Assembly: GCA_012799605.1 (NCBI GenBank)
Contig: JAAZKX010000051.1
Location: 1 to 64,000 of the forward strand
Direction of reading: 5' to 3'
Length of the DNA stretch: 64,000 bases
DNA from: Bacillota bacterium
GTDB taxonomy: Bacteria; Bacillota; DTU030; DUMP01
Under the pieces are notes generated by a model. It was not told where the DNA came from and did not search any database. It saw only the letters and a list, made by a program, of their open reading frames with translations. Both the position numbers and the translations under genes were made by a program. Shown here one piece after another: positions 52,452 to 60,180 of the stretch (positions within the stretch are counted from its first letter, which is position 1; each line of letters begins with the position of its first letter).

Positions 52452-53840
52452 CTAGCCTGATATCCTTTTCGGTTCCGGGGTAAAGTGACGCCGCTCTAAC
52501 TTTTCGGCCAAATCCAGCCATTCTTCCGATCGTCGGTCTAAAAACGCCGCCTGCGCCCCATGCAGAACATCCCCGGCCCCGTCATGAGTAGGTTTGGCTC
52601 CCGTTTCAGCCACAATATCGCGCAGGGATGACGGTGCATCGATTATGGGACAGGGCGCGTAGTGGGTATCGTTGAACGGCTGTCGCTTCTGGTAAGCCTT
52701 AAATAAGGGCGAGGCTAAAATCTGTTTCAGACTGCGATTGCGGATATTGTCAGTGGCAAAATGCACAAAAGCACAAGGTTCCACCATTCCAGCTGCGTTG
52801 ATGTGAAAATACATACGGCCGCCAGCTATACAGCCGCCGGTAAAGTGGCCATCGTTCCAAAAATCTGCGACTAAAATCGGCTTCGTTGCCCTTATTTCCG
52901 CCACCCGATCCACCAGCCAGGCTCGCTTTTGCGGTGTGATCATAAGGCTAAGATCAGGGTCACGACCGATGGGAAGGTAGTGGAAAGTCCATACATATGT
53001 TACACCTTTATCTACCAGAAAATCCATGAAATCATCGGAGTAAACTATTTCTATGTTATCACGGGTCACAGTGAGGGAAGCACCGAAATAAACACCGCGC
53101 GCACAGAGCCTATCCATAGCGGCCATAACCTGTTGGAATACGCCTTGGCCACGCCGGGCATCAGTCTGCTCCTGCCATCCTTCCAGGCTAAAAGCCGGTG
53201 ACAGATTGGCTACCTGAGCCAGTTGGTCCGCCACTTCCTCTGTTATCAGGGTGCCATTGGTGTAAGCCATAAAACCTAAATCTTGATGGCGACTCACCAC
53301 ATCTATCAGCTGAGGATAAGCAAAAGGCTCGCCGCCAGAAAAAACGATCCAATAAATACCAAGTTCCTTGGCTTCATTAAAAATACGGTCTAAAAGTTCC
53401 GGCTCCAGCTGGTCCGTTTGTTGATATTCACCAGCCCAACAGCCGGAGCAGCGCAGATTACATGCAGATGTAGGATCCACAAGGATCAGGCTCGGAATCT
53501 TTATACCTAATTTTTTAGCAAGAGCATTACGCCGCGGCCCTCCAAGGAGCATAGCATTTACAACCCAAGTTTGGATAAAGTTTTTCAACATCCGTGGATT
53601 GTTGCACAGGCGTTTGATTTGGGCCATTATCTTTTCATCACCCATCATACGGGTACGAAGAGCTTCAATATTTTCCTTCTGGCCTTGGTCGAGAGCTATT
53701 TTTTGGGCGAAATCCAGGATGCGGGACAGATTGTTTTCCGGGTCCCGGTCCAGGTATTTTAGGGCTTGGTCGATAGCCATGTCGGCGGCCATTTTCTTTA
53801 CTCGCTCAGCGCTTAGGGTAGGAACATTAAAAAGCGCCAT
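52452..53840 (-). CDS. Radical SAM/SPASM-type protein of unknown product
   Basis: A 462-residue radical SAM enzyme. After a helical N-terminal domain of about 130 residues comes VDPTSACNLRCSGCWAG with the CxxxCxxC cluster site, then WIVFSGGEPFAYP. Further Cys residues follow in GCIAGGRMYFHINAAGMVEPCAF and HYAPCPIIDAPSSLRDI, indicating an auxiliary cluster. The family with this N-terminal helical domain and a metal-sensing ArsR neighbour is widespread in Clostridia, without a known product to my knowledge. ATG 53840 has AAGGAGG upstream. It is co-directional with the ArsR gene 77 bp upstream. Confidence 0.8.
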   Translation of the reverse strand: MALFNVPTLSAERVKKMAADMAIDQALKYLDRDPENNLSRILDFAQKIALDQGQKENIEALRTRMMGDEKIMAQIKRLCNNPRMLKNFIQTWVVNAMLLGGPRRNALAKKLGIKIPSLILVDPTSACNLRCSGCWAGEYQQTDQLEPELLDRIFNEAKELGIYWIVFSGGEPFAYPQLIDVVSRHQDLGFMAYTNGTLITEEVADQLAQVANLSPAFSLEGWQEQTDARRGQGVFQQVMAAMDRLCARGVYFGASLTVTRDNIEIVYSDDFMDFLVDKGVTYVWTFHYLPIGRDPDLSLMITPQKRAWLVDRVAEIRATKPILVADFWNDGHFTGGCIAGGRMYFHINAAGMVEPCAFVHFATDNIRNRSLKQILASPLFKAYQKRQPFNDTHYAPCPIIDAPSSLRDIVAETGAKPTHDGAGDVLHGAQAAFLDRRSEEWLDLAEKLERRHFTPEPKRISG

Positions 53841-53917
53841 AATGATACCTCCTTGGCGATTCTCCTCTCCCTTTCTATACCTCGCCGGATGTCCCATATA
53901 TCACCTCCACCGACAGC

Positions 53918-54316
53918 TTATGCAGGCGCCAGCTTAAAAGGCGTTACCATCCCCAACTCTTGAGCATGAAACAAAGCAGCCACAATTAGCGTCATCAAAC
54001 GCCGATCGCGCAGGGAATAAAACACCTCTTTCCCGGCCCGCTTTTTACTCACTAACCGCATTTCATATAAAATCCGCAAATGATGAGATACTGCCGGTAA
54101 ACTAAGGTCCAGCAAGGATGCCATTTGTTGAACGCTCAGTTGTCGCCGTCCTAAGATAAATAAAAGCTTGCTCCGCGTGTCATGAGATAGTATTCTAAAC
54201 AGCTCGTTAACCCCATTTAAGGCCTCAATTTCTGGTAAAAGGTCGCTGTAGTGGCCACTACATTTGAAACAACTGCCAGACCCTGCCACCTTCGCACCCA
54301 CTTTCTGTTGATACAT
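53918..54316 (-). CDS. ArsR-family transcriptional regulator
   Basis: About 132 residues. A winged helix (DTRSKLLFILGRRQLSVQQM, then LLDLSLPAVSHHLRILYEM with the recognition helix) is followed by the wing KKRAGKEVFYSLRD. The N-terminus carries SCFKCSGHY, a CxxC that could bind metal or sense redox. Start choice: a promoter -10 box lies at 54361-54366, so ATG 54343 would have almost no leader; ATG 54316 with AAAAGG just upstream is preferred. It likely controls the radical SAM gene that follows. Confidence 0.82.
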   Translation of the reverse strand: MYQQKVGAKVAGSGSCFKCSGHYSDLLPEIEALNGVNELFRILSHDTRSKLLFILGRRQLSVQQMASLLDLSLPAVSHHLRILYEMRLVSKKRAGKEVFYSLRDRRLMTLIVAALFHAQELGMVTPFKLAPA

Positions 54317-54360
54317 TGTCCTTTTAATAACAATTAAGCCCATGTTTAATCGTCACTTAA

Positions 54361-54389
54361 ATTATACCATCGCGGACCCCATATTGCAA
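54361..54389 (-). promoter_or_regulatory. Sigma-A-type promoter for the arsR-radical SAM pair
   Basis: TTGCAA (54389-54384) and a perfect TATAAT (54366-54361) are 17 bp apart on the minus strand. The predicted start falls about 35-40 nt before the chosen ATG. Confidence 0.65.
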
Positions 54390-54401
54390 ATATTGACTAC
54401 A

Positions 54402-54481
54402 CAGGGCCTGGCTGCCAAAAGCTATGTCCCCGCGGCAGGTGCAGGGCCTAGCTGCCAAAAGCTATGTCCCCGCGGTGGGCG
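54402..54481 (-). repeat. Dispersed stem-loop repeat, tandem copies 5 and 6
   Basis: Two direct 40-bp units (54402-54441 and 54442-54481) both contain GCTGCCAAAAGCTATGTCCC, with core GGGGACATAGC on the minus strand. They differ at a few positions only, so the duplication is recent. Unit 2 contains the last codons and the TAG stop of the DUF362 gene (54448-54450). Confidence 0.85.
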
Positions 54482-55554
54482 AGGAACTCTACGATTTTTT
54501 TGGTTCCAGGCGGGCAGCCGGGTAGGTTGTAGGTTAACCCGGCGGTGCAGGCGCCGATACCGATTCCTTCCTCCTGCCGGCCACGAAACTCTTGGCCAAT
54601 TTTTATTTTTCCGCCCAACTGATCCAATTGCCCTGTTTCCTGTAGCCGGGCCAGGGCACGAATAAGACTGCCATAGCAAATGGAACAGGCCGAACGGGCA
54701 TCGACATATTTGGCCAGTTGGCGGGCAAGAGGTGAGGCTACGGCGGCTGAAGCTGGCTGCGTTTGGGTACCCAGCCTAATGATTTCAGCCGCATTAAGAT
54801 CAGCGCTGCCCAGGCCCAATTGTTCTGCGAGGGTAATATACCGGATTGAGGCTGGATCAAGGCCGATCTGTTCAGCTGCATAGGCATCTACCAACACTGG
54901 ATCAGAGCCTACAATAATCTGGTTCATAGCTACTGGATTGCCGCCTTCCTCGAAGGTAAGATCACCACAGATCCCGTCCACCACCACCAAATTTGTCGTT
55001 AAGGCAGCGTTCAAAGCAGCGATAGGCCGGTGAAGGCCTAAAGTATGAAAACGCCGTTTTTCCCGATCAGGGATACAGCCCTTTAAGTTTTTTAAAGCAC
55101 AGGTAAGGGCGGTTTGGCAGTGGGCCTTAAGCACCGGAACATTGATCAGATAATCAAGCTCGATGGCAGTTTTGCAAACGGAAAGATCAAGTCCGGCCGC
55201 CCGGACCAAAACCGCTTGATCATCTTTAAGATCCACTAGCTCTACATTGTATTTCGCTGCCAGACGGTCATAACCACAAATGGTAAAAGCGCGCGTGGTG
55301 CTGTAGCCAATAGCGCTGCTTTCGATGATCATCAGCTGCCGGCATCCGATCCCATTGAGGTATTCAATAATACCTGCCACCACCTCAGCATGGGTGGTAG
55401 CCCCGAGCGCGGCTGGCTGGTCCAAAACCAAGTTGGGCTTAATACCAATTCGAGCTTCGGTATCTATGCTATCAGCCAAAGAAGCAGCCTCCAGGGCAAC
55501 CTGCACCATGTGCAAAGGCCGGTTGCCGTACTTTATCACTAAGCGATTTTTCAT
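54448..55554 (-). CDS. DUF362 domain protein
   Basis: A 368-residue protein. The block IGIKPNLVLDQPAALGATTH at the start, INVPVLKAHCQTALTCALKNLKG in the middle, and VVDGICGDLTFEEGGNPVAM are typical of DUF362. Many relatives carry ferredoxin motifs; here the C-terminal part has only scattered Cys (ACSICYGSL, GIGACTAGL and GCPPG). The molecular role of the family is not established. ATG 55554 has GGGGAGGG upstream. Its last ten codons (AHRGDIAFGS) are read from a dispersed repeat unit, so the original C-terminus may have been replaced. Confidence 0.82.
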   Translation of the reverse strand: MKNRLVIKYGNRPLHMVQVALEAASLADSIDTEARIGIKPNLVLDQPAALGATTHAEVVAGIIEYLNGIGCRQLMIIESSAIGYSTTRAFTICGYDRLAAKYNVELVDLKDDQAVLVRAAGLDLSVCKTAIELDYLINVPVLKAHCQTALTCALKNLKGCIPDREKRRFHTLGLHRPIAALNAALTTNLVVVDGICGDLTFEEGGNPVAMNQIIVGSDPVLVDAYAAEQIGLDPASIRYITLAEQLGLGSADLNAAEIIRLGTQTQPASAAVASPLARQLAKYVDARSACSICYGSLIRALARLQETGQLDQLGGKIKIGQEFRGRQEEGIGIGACTAGLTYNLPGCPPGTKKIVEFLAHRGDIAFGS

Positions 55555-55719
55555 CTTTGTTCCCTCCCCGGGCTTGTTTGTTTATAGCATTCATTATACC
55601 AGATCAGTATCGATATCATACTTTCTGGCCACCGCACGAGCCCGATAGAGCAGGAACCGGAGCATAGGGTTAAAGCTGGCGAATAAGTATTAACTATGCG
55701 CTATGATGGAGGGAGAACG

Positions 55720-56355
55720 ATGATTAACGGTCTGGCTGGGGCAGGTTATCTTATTTCCTTCGGTTATGTTTTTATGACCTTACGGGAACAAAGGAACAAT
55801 TTTTTGGTCTTGAGCGAAATCCAGACGGGCAGCCGATGGATAACGATCAGTAGCCTGTTGGCTGTTATAGCCGCCCTATTCCAATTAGCACCTGTTTTTC
55901 TGCCGGTGGTGGGAATGGCATTATCTCCGCTCAGCAGCATTCCCATGGTTATCAGCGTCCTGATGTTTGCCGATAAAGCTGCCGCCACCTTTTTGATCAC
56001 GGCAGCCCTGTTGTTTTTGTTCAATGTGGAGGAAGCAATTATTTTTTTACTGGCCACCGGCCCGTTAGGTTTAGCTGCGGCAACAGCCGCTATATCCCGG
56101 GGGTCCAGTTTGAAAAAAGGTTTATTGCCTGCCTCGTTGCTATCTTTCGGAATTCTTCTTTTGGTTTTTCTGATCGGCCTGCCGGGTTTAACGAGCCTCG
56201 TCAGCGTTCTGAATGCTGGGGCACTGTTAGCAATAGCTGCCTTTAGCTACCTTTATAGTTTATTATTTATGGGCATTACACGCTTTCTACAACAGCGCAT
56301 AATGCCCCTTATGGCCTCAAAAGAAGTTAAACTGGGCCCGAAGGAAAAACTATAG
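55720..56355 (+). CDS. Multi-pass membrane protein of unknown function
   Basis: A 211-residue protein with about six hydrophobic helices (LAGAGYLISFGYVFMTL, ITISSLLAVIAALFQLAPVF, and others). The N-terminal part, with LREQRNNFLVLSEIQTG, has no motif I recognise. GGAGGG lies just before the ATG at 55720; an earlier ATG at 55696 has no site. It is the only plus-strand gene between 24 kb and the right edge and is convergent with the dehydrogenase gene. Confidence 0.65.
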   Translation: MINGLAGAGYLISFGYVFMTLREQRNNFLVLSEIQTGSRWITISSLLAVIAALFQLAPVFLPVVGMALSPLSSIPMVISVLMFADKAAATFLITAALLFLFNVEEAIIFLLATGPLGLAAATAAISRGSSLKKGLLPASLLSFGILLLVFLIGLPGLTSLVSVLNAGALLAIAAFSYLYSLLFMGITRFLQQRIMPLMASKEVKLGPKEKL

Positions 56356-56389
56356 CCATACAGGATCCGAAGCCCAGCCATTTTACATT

Positions 56390-58195
56390 TTAACCCTTTG
56401 GTTCAGGGGTTATTTCCCATAGCACACCCGATTTGGGAATTGCATTGGGAGCCATATCAGCAAATTCCCATACTCCGAAATCCAAGACATACATTGCCCG
56501 GCCATCTTGGCTAAACTCCACATCGATAGTTCGTTTCAACCCATCCCCGCGCCGGCCGGCCCGGGCTTTGTCCTTGCTTTTTATAAACCATTTATAATCC
56601 CCGCTTTGGGGATCAATGCTTATCACCCCGCTTGGAACTTGACGCTTAAGATCCTCAGTCAAAGGCTGCCCATCACCAAAAACGGCTGCAAATAGCCCTT
56701 GCTTGGGAAACCCTTCCGGAGCATAGGCTATTTTCATCGGTGAATAATGCGGTGGCAACGAAGTTAAGGGAGCGGCTACCTCTGGCGGATCTTTGATTAC
56801 CGGATTGCGGTTAATACCCCGTTCAGATACAAATTTCTTATCTGTCAAAGGGGTTGTCCCAGCATAATCAGGCCACCCGTACCAGGCCCCTTCCTCCAGT
56901 TTTACAATCCAGTCCGGAGAATTAGTCGACGCTCTCACTCCCCGATCATCGTATCCGAGCACAGACGCATACATATTGCCCTCTCGATCTTGGGTCAAAC
57001 CGTAAGGATTACGTAGCCCATCGGCAAAAATGGACAAAGTCCCATCATCCGGATCGAGCCGGTGGATAGCTGCACTGGCCGGAACTTGACCTTTGACCTT
57101 CTCCCCCGGCTCCCGCGTTTGACCAAAAGGTGCAAACGCTCCGGTCGTCTGTTTGGCCATGGGATCTGTCTGTTTTAGATCGAGGGAGCGATAATTTTCC
57201 CCGGTGAGTGTAAAGTCCCGGGAAGGAATATCGTGAAAATCCGGATAGCGGTCGGCCCAAGCATACACAAAATTATCCGAGCCTACCACCCCGGCATTGG
57301 TAGCACTTCCTTGACCAAAATAGATCGCACCATCAGGGCCAAAGATGAGGTCGCCATTTTGATGATCCCCCAAAGAAGGAAGGTCGGCAACCAGATCGCG
57401 GCGTTTTTTTGTATCCAACTCTAATTCAGTGATCTTTCCCCGATGCGAAACATAAAGGCAGCCATCTTTATAAGTCAGGCCGCCGATAGGCCCTTCGAAT
57501 TTACTAGCAACAGGCTTTAGCCGCCCGTTATTATCCAGGCTTAATATCCGGGCCTCCGTAGTTTTGGGGCCATAAGAAAACCCAGATTCGGCGATATAGA
57601 TCATACCTTGCTCATCCAAAGCCAGGCTGGTTGGATAAGTCAGGCCTTTGGCGATCACCCGGGCTTTAAACCCAGCCGGCAACTCCAGATCACGTGGATC
57701 GGTACTGGCAGCCCCCCGCAACAGAACCGGTGTGGCCACAAGGGCTAAAATAATCAACCCCACCCCGATTCTGAGCCCCCGATAGGTCCTGGTAACTGCA
57801 AATCTCTGATATAAAAAGGCCAATGAAATTCCATAAGCCAGCAAAACAACTAATGCCGTCAGATGATCTTGAGGACTCTTTAAGGACGGGGGAAAACCTA
57901 ATGCTATCGGAACCAAGGTCAATACCCCGCCGGCCCAAAAAACAATACCTAATAAAGCGCCGGTCAAGGCCCTCATACCCGGCTTTAGCTGCCGCTCCCG
58001 TGCAAAAAGGCTATAAACCAAGCCCCCTATTATACCCATCAGCGCAACTACGGCCGTCCCGCTCACTAGATCCACCCGGTTAAGCAGCAGACCTAAAGCC
58101 GGTAATAACCACATGCCCCAAAACGAAAAAACCAGAATATGGCTGGCTAATAAACCAGAAATTAATCCACCGAAAAGGAAATTATTCGCTAACAC
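56390..58195 (-). CDS. Membrane-anchored glucose/sorbosone dehydrogenase-like propeller protein
   Basis: A 601-residue protein in two parts. The first roughly 170 residues contain five or six transmembrane helices. The rest is a six-bladed beta propeller like PQQ-dependent soluble sugar dehydrogenases, with repeated blade motifs (YPTSLALDEQGMIYIAESG, GDLIFGPDGAIYFGQGS, NPYGLTQDREGNMYASV). VLWEIT closes it. The propeller most likely faces outside the cell. Whether PQQ is bound is doubtful in an anaerobe without visible PQQ genes. Start is GTG at 58195 behind GGGGA. Confidence 0.75.
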   Translation of the reverse strand: MLANNFLFGGLISGLLASHILVFSFWGMWLLPALGLLLNRVDLVSGTAVVALMGIIGGLVYSLFARERQLKPGMRALTGALLGIVFWAGGVLTLVPIALGFPPSLKSPQDHLTALVVLLAYGISLAFLYQRFAVTRTYRGLRIGVGLIILALVATPVLLRGAASTDPRDLELPAGFKARVIAKGLTYPTSLALDEQGMIYIAESGFSYGPKTTEARILSLDNNGRLKPVASKFEGPIGGLTYKDGCLYVSHRGKITELELDTKKRRDLVADLPSLGDHQNGDLIFGPDGAIYFGQGSATNAGVVGSDNFVYAWADRYPDFHDIPSRDFTLTGENYRSLDLKQTDPMAKQTTGAFAPFGQTREPGEKVKGQVPASAAIHRLDPDDGTLSIFADGLRNPYGLTQDREGNMYASVLGYDDRGVRASTNSPDWIVKLEEGAWYGWPDYAGTTPLTDKKFVSERGINRNPVIKDPPEVAAPLTSLPPHYSPMKIAYAPEGFPKQGLFAAVFGDGQPLTEDLKRQVPSGVISIDPQSGDYKWFIKSKDKARAGRRGDGLKRTIDVEFSQDGRAMYVLDFGVWEFADMAPNAIPKSGVLWEITPEPKG

Positions 58196-58289
58196 CTGAT
58201 TTTCCCCTTTCGCACCAAATTTATACTGCTATTTTGCCCTGCTAAAAAAGTTTAATGCATGGGGGAAAACTAGGTTTTTGCCAGTTAGA

Positions 58290-58318
58290 CCAGCCACAAG
58301 CTACGTCCCCGTAGCTGG
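58290..58318 (-). repeat. Dispersed stem-loop repeat, copy 7
   Basis: CCAGC and GCTGG bracket CACAAGCTACGTCCCCGTA; the minus-strand core is ACGGGGACGTAGC. The TAG in the core (58303-58301) is the stop codon of the thioredoxin-like gene. Confidence 0.8.
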
Positions 58319-58564
58319 GGTGTTTAGGGCTTCAAGCAGCAGCTGTTTAATCTCGTTTAGTTTAGGCACGCGCCCTGATACAACCACTTGCTGGTTTATC
58401 ACCAGGCCAGGGGTCAGCAAAATGTCGTATTCCATGATGTCTTTGATATCTGTAACTTTCTTCAGCTCTGCTTCAAGGCCCAGCTCCTCGACCGCCTTAC
58501 GCGCTGCTTTTTCCAATGCCCGGCATTTGCGGCAACCGGTTCCCAGAATTTTAATTTCCACTTT
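58301..58564 (-). CDS. Thioredoxin-like CxxC protein (redox-active disulfide protein 2 type)
   Basis: An 87-residue thioredoxin-fold protein. GTGCRKCRALEKAARKAVEE carries the CxxC disulfide near the N-terminus, and LTPGLVINQQVVVSGRVP holds the cis-Pro region. GTG 58564 is preferred because GGGAGG lies 9 nt upstream; ATG 58579 overlaps that site and has no site of its own. It is the third gene of the arsR-permease-thioredoxin unit, a recurrent trio. The last residues (PATGT) and the stop come from a dispersed repeat. Confidence 0.85.
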   Translation of the reverse strand, partial: KVEIKILGTGCRKCRALEKAARKAVEELGLEAELKKVTDIKDIMEYDILLTPGLVINQQVVVSGRVPKLNEIKQLLLEALNTPATGT

Positions 58565-58602
58565 AACCGCCCTCCCCATGATAATTTTAAGCCTTTACAC
58601 CT

Positions 58603-59652
58603 TCAAACTAACGCCCCAAAGATATAACCACTCAAAGTAGCCATAACCACCACTAAGATCACATATACAAGTGTTTTTTTCGTTCCCATAATGTTTCGAA
58701 TGGCCAACATGCTAGGAAGGCTCAAAGCCGGTCCAGCCAACAGCAAAGCCAGAGCCGGCCCCTCCCCCATACCCAAATCAAGAAGTGCTTTTACAATAGG
58801 TACCTCTGTGAGCGTGGAAAAATACATCAAGGCTCCCAATACGGAAGCAAACAGATTAGCGCTAGCAAAATTGCCTCCTACATAGCGGGCGATCCATTCG
58901 GGTGGCAATACAACCTTAATTGCGCCGGCCAAGAACACTCCCAGCAACAAAACGGGGAAGATAAGCCGGGCAAATTTCCAAGTCTCAACCATCCAATCTT
59001 CAAACTCACCTTCTTCAAACCACCGGCTTACGATCAGGAAAACAAAATTAACTAGGGCGATAATAATGGCTATTTTCCCCCAGAGTGGAATATTGCCGGT
59101 ACCTACTAGCAGTATGGATACCAATAAACCGAAGAAAATAAGATGCTGCCAAGCGGGGCGAGCATCAGCCTCAGCAGCAAATAAGGCTGAATCTGAACTT
59201 CCACCTTGTTCGGTTTCATGTCCGCGCTCGAATACCAGCGCCATCACAAGCCCGATAAGCAAAGAAAAGATCACCGCCCCCACAGCCCGAGCCAACCCCA
59301 TTTTAACGCCCAGGGCCCGCGCTGTAAGCACTATGGCCAAAACATTGATAGCCGGGCCGGAGTATAAAAAAGCAATAGCCGGCCCAATTCCAGCGCCTTT
59401 ATGGTAAATCCCAGCAAAAAGGGGCAGCACCGTACACGAACAAACTGCCAATATAGTCCCCGAAACTGAAGCCACGCTGTAAGACACCCACTTGCTGGCT
59501 TTAGGGCCAAAGTGTCTCAAGATCATGTCGGTAGACAACAAGGCTGCGATGCCACCGGCGATAAAAAAAGCTGGTACCAAACATGTCAACACATGAGCTG
59601 ACAGATATTCGAGCAGCTCGTTCCAGCCACCCTGTAACATCATGGTTAACAT
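58603..59652 (-). CDS. Permease of the DUF318/ArsP family
   Basis: A 349-residue membrane protein with eight or more helices. VSGTILAVCSCTVLPLFAGIYHKGAGIGPA contains the family CSCT motif, and FLYSGPAINVLAI and LTEVPIVKALLDLGMGEGPA are further family blocks. ArsP members export organoarsenicals such as methylarsenite or roxarsone, and other members have unknown cargo. The central cytoplasmic loop carries a His/Glu/Asp-containing stretch (ERGHETEQGGSS). It overlaps arsR by 1 bp (TGATG) and is followed 23-38 bp later by the thioredoxin-like gene. Confidence 0.87.
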   Translation of the reverse strand: MLTMMLQGGWNELLEYLSAHVLTCLVPAFFIAGGIAALLSTDMILRHFGPKASKWVSYSVASVSGTILAVCSCTVLPLFAGIYHKGAGIGPAIAFLYSGPAINVLAIVLTARALGVKMGLARAVGAVIFSLLIGLVMALVFERGHETEQGGSSDSALFAAEADARPAWQHLIFFGLLVSILLVGTGNIPLWGKIAIIIALVNFVFLIVSRWFEEGEFEDWMVETWKFARLIFPVLLLGVFLAGAIKVVLPPEWIARYVGGNFASANLFASVLGALMYFSTLTEVPIVKALLDLGMGEGPALALLLAGPALSLPSMLAIRNIMGTKKTLVYVILVVVMATLSGYIFGALV

Positions 59653-59957
59653 CAGCGGCCAAACTCCTTTCCGGTCACATAGTCGGGCCCGGCCAGGGCC
59701 TCAAGAAAAGAAATCGCCCAGTTGCATCCGTCCGGGTTAATTTTATAGTGGGTCCATTTACCTTCCTGCCTGCTACTGACCAGGCCTGAGTTGCATAGGA
59801 TTTTCATATGGTAGGATAAGGTAGATTGCGGAATATCGAGTTGTTCTTCCAAGACGCAAGCGCACCTTTCACCGCCACGAAGTAGCTTTAATATCCGTAA
59901 CCGTTTTTCATCCGCCAAGGCCTTGAAAATTTTTACCCTATCCTCAAATTGCGGCAT
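59652..59957 (-). CDS. arsR: ArsR-family metalloregulator
   Basis: A 101-residue winged-helix repressor. ALADEKRLRILKLLRGGERCACVLEEQ contains the alpha-3 CxC (Cys-Ala-Cys) characteristic of arsenic-sensing ArsR proteins. LDIPQSTLSYHMKILCNSGL is the recognition helix region, with an additional Cys close by, and RQEGKWTHYKI the wing. It is the first gene of the unit with the permease and thioredoxin. Promoter and candidate operator lie upstream, fitting autoregulated derepression by As(III) or a related thiophile. Confidence 0.9.
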   Translation of the reverse strand: MPQFEDRVKIFKALADEKRLRILKLLRGGERCACVLEEQLDIPQSTLSYHMKILCNSGLVSSRQEGKWTHYKINPDGCNWAISFLEALAGPDYVTGKEFGR

Positions 59958-59974
59958 CGTATCATACCTTTCAT

Positions 59975-59990
59975 ATCCAAATATCTTGAT
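59975..59990. promoter_or_regulatory. Candidate ArsR operator
   Basis: ATCCAAATATCTTGAT is an imperfect palindrome (12 of 16 positions self-complementary) lying 6 bp downstream of the -10 box, over the expected transcription start. Spacing and composition fit ArsR/SmtB operators, which have AT-rich inverted repeats around the start site. Confidence 0.55.
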
Positions 59991-59996
59991 GTGATT

Positions 59997-60025
59997 ATTA
60001 TATGTCTCAGATCGACATTTGTCAA
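59997..60025 (-). promoter_or_regulatory. Consensus sigma-A promoter of the arsR unit
   Basis: TTGACA (60025-60020) and TATAAT (60002-59997) are separated by exactly 17 bp. Such a perfect promoter is typical of genes held off by a repressor. Confidence 0.88.
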
Positions 60026-60077
60026 TGTTAACTTCAAGCCGGGGGCCTTTAGTTTGATCCAGCTAGCTAAGCCAAAC

Positions 60078-60112
60078 AAAATTGAGGCCGGCTTGTAGCC
60101 GGCCTCAATTTT
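60078..60112. terminator. Perfect 15-bp bidirectional terminator hairpin after the Mrp gene
   Basis: AAAATTGAGGCCGGC (60078-60092) pairs perfectly with GCCGGCCTCAATTTT (60098-60112) around TTGTA. The A/T ends provide a T-run on either strand. It would terminate the Mrp transcript (minus) and shield the arsR promoter. Confidence 0.85.
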
Positions 60113-60149
60113 CCCCTGTCCCCACTATAGCCGCTAATAGCAAAACTGC

Positions 60150-60180
60150 ACCTGCTAACACCTACGTCCCCGCGGGTGGT
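60150..60180 (-). repeat. Dispersed stem-loop repeat, copy 8
   Basis: ACCTGC, then ACACCTACGTCCCCGCGG; the minus-strand core is CGGGGACGTAGG. The TAG (60164-60162) is the stop codon of the Mrp gene. Confidence 0.75.

Noticed and set aside
54402-54481. Tandem 40-bp repeats as a miniature CRISPR array
   Set aside because: Only two units, no spacers between them, and the same core recurs as single stem-loops elsewhere; no cas gene is present.
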